Both the position numbers and the translations under genes were made by a program. The notes beneath the pieces are model-generated. The model was given only the letters and a program-made list of their open reading frames with translations, made no database searches and was not told the DNA's origin. 64,000 nucleotides of DNA from Pseudomonas fragi (GTDB lineage Bacteria; Pseudomonadota; Gammaproteobacteria; Pseudomonadales; Pseudomonadaceae), in assembly GCF_900105835.1 (NCBI RefSeq), contig NZ_LT629783.1, positions 4,734,501 to 4,798,500 on the forward strand. The letters are read 5' to 3'. This document shows, piece by piece, positions 1 through 6,312 of the stretch (position 1 is its first letter; each line of letters opens with the position of its first letter).

Positions 1-95
1 TTTATCAGTTGACTGGCACCTTCCATTGCCTTCCTCCAACTGGCTAGGTAACTTCGTATTTCTGCAAGCGGTGTCTCTCAGGGAGCATCGCAACT

Positions 96-129
96 AGAGA
101 GGGCGTCTCCCAAACGCTCTCTTTTTTTT
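96..129 (+). terminator. Rho-independent terminator
   Basis: GAGAGGGCG (97-105) pairs with CGCTCTC (115-121) with one bulged G, and eight T follow at 122-129. It ends whatever lies upstream of the window and insulates the accessory genes that start at 171. I recognise nothing in bases 1-95. Confidence 0.7.
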
Positions 130-170
130 CGTCCCCAAAAAATCATATCACTAACTTCGGAGGGCTAATA

Positions 171-419
171 ATGGCCATGCTTCACGTTTCCACCTGCCCG
201 GTCTGCGGGCAATCAATGACATCTCGCCGCAAAGATAAAACCGTCTGTAGCCACAAGTGCTATATGCGTGTGTACCGGGCAAGAGCTAGAGCAGCTCTTG
301 TTCCACTGCTAACAAACACAGATCGTGCAAACCAATTCGTAGCTGCTGAATACATCGCAGCCATGTTCCTACAACTCAACTTACAGGAGACAAATCATGT
401 CTATTCTACGCAAGCATAA
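171..419 (+). CDS. Small zinc-ribbon protein (82 aa), unknown function
   Basis: I do not recognise a named family. Residues C9, C12, C26 and C30 form a C-x2-C-x13-C-x3-C pattern (CPVCGQ and CSHKC) followed by an arginine-rich stretch (RVYRARARA), the layout of a small zinc ribbon that could bind nucleic acid. A good ribosome site (CGGAGG at about 161) precedes the ATG. The 3' end overlaps the next gene by 23 bases in another frame, suggesting translational coupling. The same cysteine pattern returns in the genes at 955 and 1106, so the three probably share an origin. The role is not known; a regulatory or nuclease-accessory function is only inference. Confidence 0.6.
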   Translation: MAMLHVSTCPVCGQSMTSRRKDKTVCSHKCYMRVYRARARAALVPLLTNTDRANQFVAAEYIAAMFLQLNLQETNHVYSTQA

Positions 420-903
420 CAAACAAGAACTTAACGCCCTCCAAGAGGTCGCTGTAGCCTCGTACAAGAACCGTCCGCATGGATACGATGCTTATGCCGA
501 CACTGACCCTAGAACAGGCAGACCTATCGGCAAGGTGCTGGTGGGTGCCTATATCTCAGAGCTTGTTCTAGCTCCCGCTCAGATCATCCCTGTGTACCTA
601 GCCAAGATGGAAGAGGGCTACACGCTGCACGAGCTAGGGACGCTGCCATTCGCTGGAACTTCTCACCACATCTACTTTTACAAGCCTCAAGCAGAACAAG
701 ATGCTGACATAAAGGTGATCCATGCAGCAGTTGAAGCAGAGTACAAACGCGAGATTGAGGACAGTAATCGCCTGATTGTAGAACGTCAAGTAGCACTTGA
801 AGAAGCTGCGATTGATCGTCAGGTTGAAAAAGAGTTAGCAGCAGAGCGTCAGACTCAACGCGATGCTATCGAAGCTCGTGTTCGTCTGGAACTTGCCAAG
901 TAA
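397..903 (+). CDS. Hypothetical protein with C-terminal coiled coil (168 aa)
   Basis: No family recognised. The first 110 residues look globular and mixed alpha/beta. From about residue 115 the chain is a long charged helix rich in E, R, Q and A (EAEYKREIEDS, then ERQVALEEAAIDRQ), a likely coiled coil. A ribosome site (ACAGGAG) lies just before the ATG, inside the end of the upstream zinc-ribbon gene. The compact overlapping arrangement resembles phage or satellite gene packing. No signal peptide or membrane segment is seen. Confidence 0.6.
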   Translation: MSILRKHNKQELNALQEVAVASYKNRPHGYDAYADTDPRTGRPIGKVLVGAYISELVLAPAQIIPVYLAKMEEGYTLHELGTLPFAGTSHHIYFYKPQAEQDADIKVIHAAVEAEYKREIEDSNRLIVERQVALEEAAIDRQVEKELAAERQTQRDAIEARVRLELAK

Positions 904-954
904 CGCTGTTACCCCATCAGACAAATCCTAGTTCCCATCATATAAGAGGTAAGA

Positions 955-1134
955 ATGAACAAGACCTGCACATGTAATCATTGCGGTCACGTGTTCTCAG
1001 TACAGAAGCGGCGACGTTATTGCAACGCTCGCTGCTTTCACTCTGACCCGTGCAACCCCAAAGCCCAGAATCCCATAAACGCCAACCATAATGGAGCCTA
1101 TAACAATGACTGCAAGAACCCGAACAACAACTGA
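955..1134 (+). CDS. Small zinc-ribbon protein (59 aa), unknown function
   Basis: This short frame begins at ATG 955 behind AGAGGTAAGA and ends at TGA 1132-1134. C7, C10, C23 and C27 give C-x2-C-x12-C-x3-C, nearly the same spacing as in its two neighbours, with a basic KRRRYC segment between the pairs. The C-terminal half is asparagine-rich (NPINANHNGAYNND) and probably disordered. Its last 29 bases overlap the start of the next gene in a different frame. The matched zinc motif, ribosome site and placement support a real gene, but no function can be named. Confidence 0.55.
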   Translation: MNKTCTCNHCGHVFSVQKRRRYCNARCFHSDPCNPKAQNPINANHNGAYNNDCKNPNNN

Positions 1135-2296
1135 ACGCCGCCCGACATGCCCTCAGTGCAAGACGCGCTTTCGCACCAGAAGCAATACAGCGAAATTCTG
1201 CAACACTTCTTGTCGCACCACTTCCCACAACATAGCTCGTCGCGTTAAAAAGATTGCCAGCGCCAGCACTTCCCCATTCTTCTACGAACTTGCCCGTCAG
1301 GCTATTAGAGCCCGCACCATCCAGATTTATCATCACTTCGACCAGCAACAACTTGAAGATCTTTACGATGTATATGCAAGCTGTCAGAAGATGAATGGTT
1401 ATGGTCTACGCAGGGAGCACGGTGAAGATCCGTTTGAACTTTCCCACATTGCCCCTGTACGTGGCAAAACGTCAGTCGGCCTGTTCAGAGCTGACAATCT
1501 TGTCATTGCACCAATGGCACTCAATCGTTCTCACGGTACAAACCATTACAGCGGCGGGGCTTCAATCTCTCGTGCAGACCTCTTGCCGCGATTCGCAGTG
1601 TCCAAAGACGATAGCGTTTCTGAGGTGGTGCAGCGCGTCATTCAGTTAATCGGCGAAGACGTGGTTCAGGCTGTTGTCCAATCCCGCAAGATCAAGCCTA
1701 GTACGCGACAAAAACACTATTCGTGGTTGATTGAGCATCTCGACCCAGCCAATCCCGATCATGCAGAACATTTCAAGATACTCGACACGGCCTCGTCTTT
1801 CATTCTGGAAGGTATTAAGCGCCAGCTCGAAGGTAAGGAGCCTGTGGGTGATTTCCGTGTGTGGCTCGGCTACCACTGCGACACCAGTGTTCTCTTGAGC
1901 GAATGGGAACGCATCGGCAATAGCTATCGCCCCGAATTGCTATCCGCCCTTGAACGTATCCAGTTCGTGCTCGCCAACACGGGGCGGCGTTTCAGTTATA
2001 ACTTCACCTTCGACGCCATCGACCTTCGATTGATTTTTGACATGCTGCATGGAAAGCCAGTCCACACCGTCACTTCGATCATTGATGCGATGTACTCCAA
2101 GGTAGTGGCAAGTCCGCTGCTGTACTGCCCAACTGAAGCCCTTGTGTCAGTTGCTGCGAAACCTCTGCATGTTCCCCTGAATGTAACAGAGTCGTTCCTT
2201 GAAGACATGGATGATGACTTGCCTTACGTTGCTCTAGACGCCTTGTACGCCGTCCCGGCATCACTTGGTCATGACTTTGGCCCAGTGCCGTTCTGA
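1106..2296 (+). CDS. Zinc-ribbon protein with HNH-like motif (396 aa)
   Basis: The N-terminus has a zinc ribbon, C15-x2-C18-x13-C32-x3-C36, like the two preceding small proteins. Residues 111-140 read ELSHIAPVRG, then RADNLVIAP and ALNRSHG; the order H114...G120...N131-L...N140 resembles the HNH (HNN variant) endonuclease fold, although the domain assignment is by eye. The remaining 250 residues are mostly helical with no motif I know. ATG 1106 is preferred over ATG 1091 because GGAG at 1093-1096 sits at the right distance. A DNA-cutting role in a mobile element is plausible but unproven. Confidence 0.6.
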   Translation: MTARTRTTTERRPTCPQCKTRFRTRSNTAKFCNTSCRTTSHNIARRVKKIASASTSPFFYELARQAIRARTIQIYHHFDQQQLEDLYDVYASCQKMNGYGLRREHGEDPFELSHIAPVRGKTSVGLFRADNLVIAPMALNRSHGTNHYSGGASISRADLLPRFAVSKDDSVSEVVQRVIQLIGEDVVQAVVQSRKIKPSTRQKHYSWLIEHLDPANPDHAEHFKILDTASSFILEGIKRQLEGKEPVGDFRVWLGYHCDTSVLLSEWERIGNSYRPELLSALERIQFVLANTGRRFSYNFTFDAIDLRLIFDMLHGKPVHTVTSIIDAMYSKVVASPLLYCPTEALVSVAAKPLHVPLNVTESFLEDMDDDLPYVALDALYAVPASLGHDFGPVPF

Positions 2297-2434
2297 AACA
2301 AACGCATGCACCCAGTAGAAGTGTAACGCACACGGTGCGATTCGCTTGTAGCCCTTGTATTACTTGGCTTGCAGCCATTTTATGTGGACATAAAAGTGTG
2401 CGTGTGTTCAGTGCTACGAGGGAGCAATCAGTTA

Positions 2435-2836
2435 CTAAGATGCTTTCTTGGAACGAAATCCTCGAATTACCCACCGCACCGTTAATATCCCGAGTAATGC
2501 AGCTACGTTTATCCCTAGCCAATATCCAAGAGACGTTGCCACCCATTGGAACTGCCTTTCAGGCAGTAATCCGAGCTTGTACTTATATGCTTCCAGCTCG
2601 TTTTCAAGTGACTGCTCCGCGTGCTGCCTTTTATAGCTGGAGCAAGGTGAGTCTCTGTTGAACTTTCCTGCGTCCATTTCTTGGAAGTAGACTTTGCAAC
2701 CTCGCCAGAAGGTGATGTTGTAGCGATGCTCCGAGGCGATTTTTTCTTGGGTTGGGAATTGCTCATATCTCAATACGCCTATTGCGACTACCACCACCAC
2801 ACTCGCCACGAGCCACAATCTTTGCCATCCATTCAT
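2435..2836 (-). CDS. Small membrane protein, NGWQRLW family, copy 1 (133 aa)
   Basis: The protein starts MNGWQRLWLV and runs into a hydrophobic helix (residues about 5-21). It has a soluble charged middle, with YKRQHAEQSLENELEAYKYK likely helical, and a second membrane helix near residues 102-121 ending WVIRGFR. It matches the protein encoded at 5799-6230 at both ends but not in the middle. I recall similar N-termini in uncharacterised small membrane proteins of proteobacterial accessory DNA, with no known function. The 138 bases between it and the convergent gene ending at 2296 hold nothing I recognise. Confidence 0.6.
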   Translation of the reverse strand: MNGWQRLWLVASVVVVVAIGVLRYEQFPTQEKIASEHRYNITFWRGCKVYFQEMDAGKFNRDSPCSSYKRQHAEQSLENELEAYKYKLGLLPERQFQWVATSLGYWLGINVAALLGILTVRWVIRGFRSKKAS

Positions 2837-2941
2837 CTTGAATTCCTACATGGGGTGTACCTGAGCGGACGCAAGGATGCAGCACGAGGGTGAGGTAGGT
2901 CTACTACAGCCCCATAAGAGGGAGCCTCGGTCACGGCCTTA

Positions 2942-2977
2942 AAACCCCTGTAAACCCCCCAGAAACCCCTGTAAACC
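2942..2977. repeat. Two 15-bp iteron-like direct repeats
   Basis: AAACCCCTGTAAACC occurs exactly at 2942-2956 and again at 2963-2977, a 21-bp period, close to two helical turns. Only two perfect copies are present. This spacing is typical of protein-binding repeats such as plasmid iterons, but no replication gene is visible in the window. Confidence 0.5.
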
Positions 2978-3369
2978 TAGGTTATTGGGCTGGTTCACGG
3001 CCAGACATTTGTTGTGCAACCTCTGTAGCCCTGATTCTACGGGGCCTCCAGCTTTCATGTGCGTAGCAAAGGCCGTTTCTCGCAGCAGAAAACAGTTTTT
3101 ATTCAGGGAATAGCCAGTTTTCCCCTGCCAAGTAGCATTTGATATGCGTTAGCTCATCCCCTTGAAGGATGGTGGCCCTGTGGGCTAGAGCCAGCAGCTC
3201 AAGTGAAGTTCATCAGAACGCCGTCAATGCATTACTGATTATTGATGAGAACGCATCTGCTATCAGTTCAGCTATCAGTGCTGGAATTCTCAAAATCAGG
3301 CTGGGTCGGTAAAACGAACGTCTGCCAGACCCAGTAGGAACAGCTTAAAAGATGGGCCATAAAATAGGG

Positions 3370-3398
3370 TTTACTATTAATAGACCCTTGCGTATTAT
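3370..3398 (+). promoter_or_regulatory. Probable sigma-70 promoter of the recombinase gene, with AGACCC repeats
   Basis: TTTACT (3370-3375) and TATTAT (3393-3398) are separated by 17 bases. AGACCC occurs at 3382-3387 within the spacer, at 3399-3404 and 3413-3418 just after it, and at 3327-3332 upstream. The repeats could be operator sites, possibly for the recombinase itself. Confidence 0.45.
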
Positions 3399-3443
3399 AG
3401 ACCCACGTTAAAGAGACCCAGTCAGCCAGATAGGAGCCACCCA

Positions 3444-4013
3444 GTGTCCCGCACTTTCGTATATGCCCGTGTATCGACCGACGATCAGACTACAGACAAC
3501 CAAGTGCAGGAAGTTGAGCGTGCTGGTTTCAACGTGCAGGCGAGCCGGGTAGTGGTTGAAACGGTATCGGGGTCAATAAGCGCCAGCGAACGCAAAGGGT
3601 TTCAATCTCTCTTGCACAAGATGGAAGCGGAAGACGTGCTGATTGTAACTAAGCTGGATCGTCTGGGCCGTAACGCAATGGACGTTCGCACCACCATTGA
3701 AAATCTGGAGTCACGTGGTATCCGTGTTCACTGTCTCGCCCTTGGCGGCGCAGACCTGACCAGTTCAACGGGTAAGATGACAATGCAAATCCTTGGGGCT
3801 GTTGCTGAGTTCGAACGTGACTTGCTGATCGAGCGTACACAAGCAGGCTTGGCACGTGCAAAGTCCGAAGGTAAGAAACTGGGTCGTCCTGTCGCCACTG
3901 GCACCATCGAAGACGTTAAAGCCTGCAAGGCCAAAGGTCTGACACAAGCTCAGACAGTACGTCACCTTTCCATCGGCCTCACCACAGTCAAACGCTACTG
4001 GAAGGCTGCATAA
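3444..4013 (+). CDS. Serine recombinase, resolvase/invertase family (189 aa)
   Basis: A site-specific recombinase of the small serine class, which cuts DNA through a phosphoserine link to invert or resolve segments. YARVSTDDQ places the catalytic Ser at residue 11 with Arg9. TKLDRLGRN (69-77) supplies the other active-site arginines, and [19 protein letters not shown] (122-140) is the usual E helix. A short C-terminal helix-turn-helix follows ([22 protein letters not shown]). Length and domain order match Hin/Gin/resolvase proteins. The start is GTG with TAGGAG 7 bases upstream. It is the only recombinase seen in the island. Enzymes of this class usually do not integrate islands by themselves, so it may act on local sites. 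Confidence 0.92.
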   Translation: MSRTFVYARVSTDDQTTDNQVQEVERAGFNVQASRVVVETVSGSISASERKGFQSLLHKMEAEDVLIVTKLDRLGRNAMDVRTTIENLESRGIRVHCLALGGADLTSSTGKMTMQILGAVAEFERDLLIERTQAGLARAKSEGKKLGRPVATGTIEDVKACKAKGLTQAQTVRHLSIGLTTVKRYWKAA

Positions 4014-4051
4014 ACCCTACGACTTCGCCTGAAAGATTTACACGCCACCCC

Positions 4052-4073
4052 AGACCTCGCCTGTGCGGGGTCT
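4052..4073 (+). terminator. Stem-loop after the recombinase gene
   Basis: AGACCTCGC (4052-4060) pairs with GCGGGGTCT (4065-4073), including one G-T pair, around a CTGT loop. The following bases (TGTCGTC) are not a good T-run, so it is a weak terminator or an RNA-stabilising hairpin. Confidence 0.4.
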
Positions 4074-4146
4074 TGTCGTCTCTGACTGAGAGCGTCAGGT
4101 TTATTTTGTATTTAAGACAGCTTTCAGATAGGCCACCCGTGTCCTG

Positions 4147-4550
4147 TTAAGCACCCCCAGCAGCGCACCGCCTCATTATATTTCCAGCTGAAACGTCAGC
4201 CCGATGTTGAAGTGCACCTGAAATTTTTCAGCGGGGATGGAATTCTTTAAACAGCTTCAGGCCACGGGGCGTATGGCTCTCGGGGTATATTCATTTGGAT
4301 ATATATCGAAACGAGCATACCCGTCGCAGGATATAGAGGAGCGTGGGGCACCCGTACCCTGCTCAGTACCCCCAGCGGCGAACCGTTCATTATTTTTTCC
4401 AGCCGAGACGTCACGTCTATGTTGAAGTGCACCTGAAAAATTTGAGCGGGCCAAGGATTCTCCAGAACGACTACAGTTCACGTGCTACAGGGGCTGATTA
4501 TGCTAGATCTGGTATTAGCGTCGCATGATATAGAGGAGCGTAGGACAGCT
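4147..4550. repeat. Two degenerate tandem units of about 200 bp
   Basis: Both units share a block containing CCCCCAGC.GCG, TTTCCAGC and GTTGAAGTGCACCTGAAA (core AGTGCACCTG at 4211-4220 and 4426-4435). Both end with GTCGCA.GATATAGAGGAGCGT (GATATAGAGGAGCGT at 4330-4344 and 4527-4541). Between these ends the sequences differ, yet each contains an imperfect hairpin (GGGTAT...ATACCC in unit 1, GCTGATT...GTATTAGC in unit 2). A weaker third trace (GTACACCTG, then TTTTCTGGAACAGCTTGG) follows at about 4575-4613. No gene is evident in 4014-4678. They could be recombinase targets, a structured RNA, or ends of a lost insertion sequence. Confidence 0.55.
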
Positions 4551-4678
4551 TCCGGTGAGAGTGCTATTCCAAAGGTACACCTGGGGTACAGTGGTTTTCT
4601 GGAACAGCTTGGCAGCTCAGATAGCCGAGAAGGAATGATGTTACAGTAGTGGCTCATTCAGCTCGGAGTTAAGGATCA

Positions 4679-4876
4679 ATGCCTATCCGTAGAAGTGGGG
4701 ATTTTGCCGAAGGTGCAGGTGTCCTGCGTCTTACAAGAGATAAGCTCGCTGGCTTCTTGAGCGAGGAAGAGCTAGCCCAGACAGAGGTGAAGCTCACGGG
4801 AGGTAGACTCTCGTTCAACGCTCCCGACTCCGTGCTGAAGAAGATTACGAAACATTTTGGGCCACCTGCTGGCTGA
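4679..4876 (+). CDS. Small hypothetical protein (65 aa)
   Basis: The ATG follows TTAAGGATCA, an acceptable ribosome site. The product is a compact soluble chain (LRLTRDKLAGFLSEEEL in the middle, GPPAG at the end) with no motif I can name. It ends 55 bases before the membrane-protein gene at 4931, and a perfect 8-bp hairpin lies between them. The even amino-acid mix and the ribosome site favour a real gene, but the assignment is moderate. Confidence 0.5.
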   Translation: MPIRRSGDFAEGAGVLRLTRDKLAGFLSEEELAQTEVKLTGGRLSFNAPDSVLKKITKHFGPPAG

Positions 4877-4891
4877 TTTGCTTTACGAGAT

Positions 4892-4914
4892 TTGCCCGTG
4901 CCCCGTACGGGCAA
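4892..4914 (+). terminator. Perfect 8-bp hairpin between two island genes
   Basis: TTGCCCGT (4892-4899) pairs with ACGGGCAA (4907-4914). No T-run follows, so it is more likely an RNA processing or translation-control hairpin than a true terminator. It overlaps a possible TTG start of the next gene, one reason for placing that start downstream at 4931. Confidence 0.4.
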
Positions 4915-4930
4915 TATGGAGGGGGAAGAC

Positions 4931-5653
4931 ATGGGTGACACGGATACACCAGACTTCAATAAAGCCCGAGGTTACTTGCTGGGGTTTTCAACTGTAGTCC
5001 TACTGTTATGGTACTTCGGAGCTGACCTTTCGGCTTTCAAGCTTCTTGGGAATGAAATCAAACTCAAGGAGAATGTTAAAAATGTCTGGCTGGTTCTGGC
5101 GGGTATTAATGTCTATCTATGGCTAAGACTTTATCAGCGCACTCCGGCAGGCAGCTTCCGCTTTGACCTCCCCATGCATGATCTGTATGAAAAGACTCTA
5201 ATTAAAGTGGTGAAGCGTTTAAGTAGGCGTAAAATGCATGCTCATGTGCTTGACGCAATTGTTACAGGGCCAGAGACAGTTGCTGGTGAGGTTGTAATAA
5301 AAACAATCGCCTCAACTGGCAGAATGGCTTACTACTTTAACTTGACTACTTCGCAGCAGGAATCTGACGATAGGCTTTATAAAATCCGAGACTTTCCGCA
5401 TGCTCAAAGGAATAAAGTGGTGTACACTTGCACGGTCAATTATGACATTGGTAGTAGCAATCAAACACAAAGGGGCGGAAATCCATTTGTGACACTTCCA
5501 CATCTCTGGGTTACGATACTGGTTAAATGGTATGTATTTGTCAGGGGGGCTCTTGTATCACCTTGGTTCTTCGACCATGTGACGCCTTTCGTGCTAGGCG
5601 TAGCGAGCATATGTGTTGCACTATTTAGCTGGTGGCAGATCAACTACCTCTAG
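4931..5653 (+). CDS. Membrane protein of unknown function (240 aa)
   Basis: ATG 4931 is chosen because GGAGGGGG (4918-4925) is a strong ribosome site at the right distance; TTG 4892 and ATG 4916 are alternatives in frame. Hydrophobic segments lie near residues 14-30 (LLGFSTVVLLLWYFG), 46-63 (VWLVLAGINVYLWLRLY), 193-208 and at the C-terminus (VASICVALFSWWQINYL). Between them is a basic soluble domain of about 120 residues (VVKRLSRRKMHAHVLD onward). The base composition is AT-rich compared with the core genome. No family recognised. The location in the island makes defence or phage-related work possible, but nothing in the sequence shows it. Confidence 0.6.
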   Translation: MGDTDTPDFNKARGYLLGFSTVVLLLWYFGADLSAFKLLGNEIKLKENVKNVWLVLAGINVYLWLRLYQRTPAGSFRFDLPMHDLYEKTLIKVVKRLSRRKMHAHVLDAIVTGPETVAGEVVIKTIASTGRMAYYFNLTTSQQESDDRLYKIRDFPHAQRNKVVYTCTVNYDIGSSNQTQRGGNPFVTLPHLWVTILVKWYVFVRGALVSPWFFDHVTPFVLGVASICVALFSWWQINYL

Positions 5654-5738
5654 GCGTAGCTGGGGGTAGTTACATGAGTGTATCTGGTAGAGAGTCTTGA
5701 TCTATTAAGGAGTGGGAATATTTGGGTGGTAAATATGA

Positions 5739-5750
5739 CCCCCCCCCCCC
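5739..5750. repeat. Poly-C tract of 12
   Basis: Twelve consecutive C residues between the convergent genes ending at 5653 and 5799. Such tracts slip during replication, but this one lies outside any gene I accept, so an effect on a protein is unlikely. It could vary between clones or be miscounted in assembly. Confidence 0.8.
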
Positions 5751-5798
5751 TCTCTCTCGTGGCTGAGGAACTAGATATAGAGAGGTTGGCGGTGTGGG

Positions 5799-6230
5799 TT
5801 AGTCTTGGCTCTTGGGGCGGAATCCTCTATATATCCAGTTTAAAGTCAATCCGCTTAAATACGTTAGCGCAGATGCGCCTAGCCAGAGACCTAATAGTGC
5901 GAGGCTGCTCTTTACTAGGGCGGGAGTAGCAGCTTTTAAGTCTGTTTCGAGTTGGTTGTTCAGGTTTATAATATATGTATTTAGTTCGTTTATTTTAGTG
6001 CTTGGATCATCCCCGTATAGAATTCTATCTATTGTACTTATAGGTTGGGTACTGTCCTTGCGAGACTTAATCGCTTCGATTTGACTTCGATATTCGTTAA
6101 TTCGACGCTCATGCTTGTCTAATAAGCTGCCCTTTGTGTCCAGCGTGACCACACCGAACGCTATGGTGTACATGCCCAAGGCAACGGTTCCTACTATCCA
6201 AAGTCGTTGCCATCCGTTTAGCCTTTTCAC
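5799..6230 (-). CDS. Small membrane protein, NGWQRLW family, copy 2 (143 aa)
   Basis: The protein starts MKRLNGWQRLWIVGTVALG with a hydrophobic helix at about residues 9-28. It then has a charged helical middle (KHERRINEYRSQIEAIKSRK, later LNTYIINLNNQLETDLKA) and a second membrane helix near residues 110-130 that runs into NWIYRGFR. The shared termini (NGWQRLW.V and W..RGFR) show that it is a paralog of the protein at 2435-2836, also on the minus strand. The middle domains have diverged or been exchanged. A coiled-coil linker between two membrane helices is the likely topology. The function is unknown. Confidence 0.6.
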   Translation of the reverse strand: MKRLNGWQRLWIVGTVALGMYTIAFGVVTLDTKGSLLDKHERRINEYRSQIEAIKSRKDSTQPISTIDRILYGDDPSTKINELNTYIINLNNQLETDLKAATPALVKSSLALLGLWLGASALTYLSGLTLNWIYRGFRPKSQD

Positions 6231-6312
6231 TCTGTAATCCTAGTCAGTGTTTAGTCAGGGGGGGCGAGTGTACACCACTTCACTAGAGGTTTTGGCGAGC
6301 GTGTGGAGGTTT

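Larger units (their letters stand above)
2837..3443. other. Long non-coding stretch before the recombinase gene
   Basis: No convincing gene in 607 bases. It contains two iteron-like direct repeats (2942-2977), a promoter-like sequence (3370-3398) and four AGACCC copies (3327, 3382, 3399, 3413), described separately. It looks regulatory, or like a replication or recombination region, rather than decayed coding sequence. Confidence 0.5.

Noticed and set aside
938-1351. Minus-strand frame over the zinc-ribbon genes
   Set aside because: Its cysteines and serines are the antisense of the plus-strand zinc-ribbon codons, and both plus-strand genes have ribosome sites.
4147-4613. Integron attC sites
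   Set aside because: The units have fixed ends and variable cores as attC sites do, but no attC core sites (RYYYAAC/GTTRRRY pairs) and no integrase of that kind.
5678-5929. Short frame across the poly-C tract
   Set aside because: It contains a run of proline and serine codons made by the C-tract, has no ribosome site, and overlaps the NGWQRLW copy 2 gene on the other strand.
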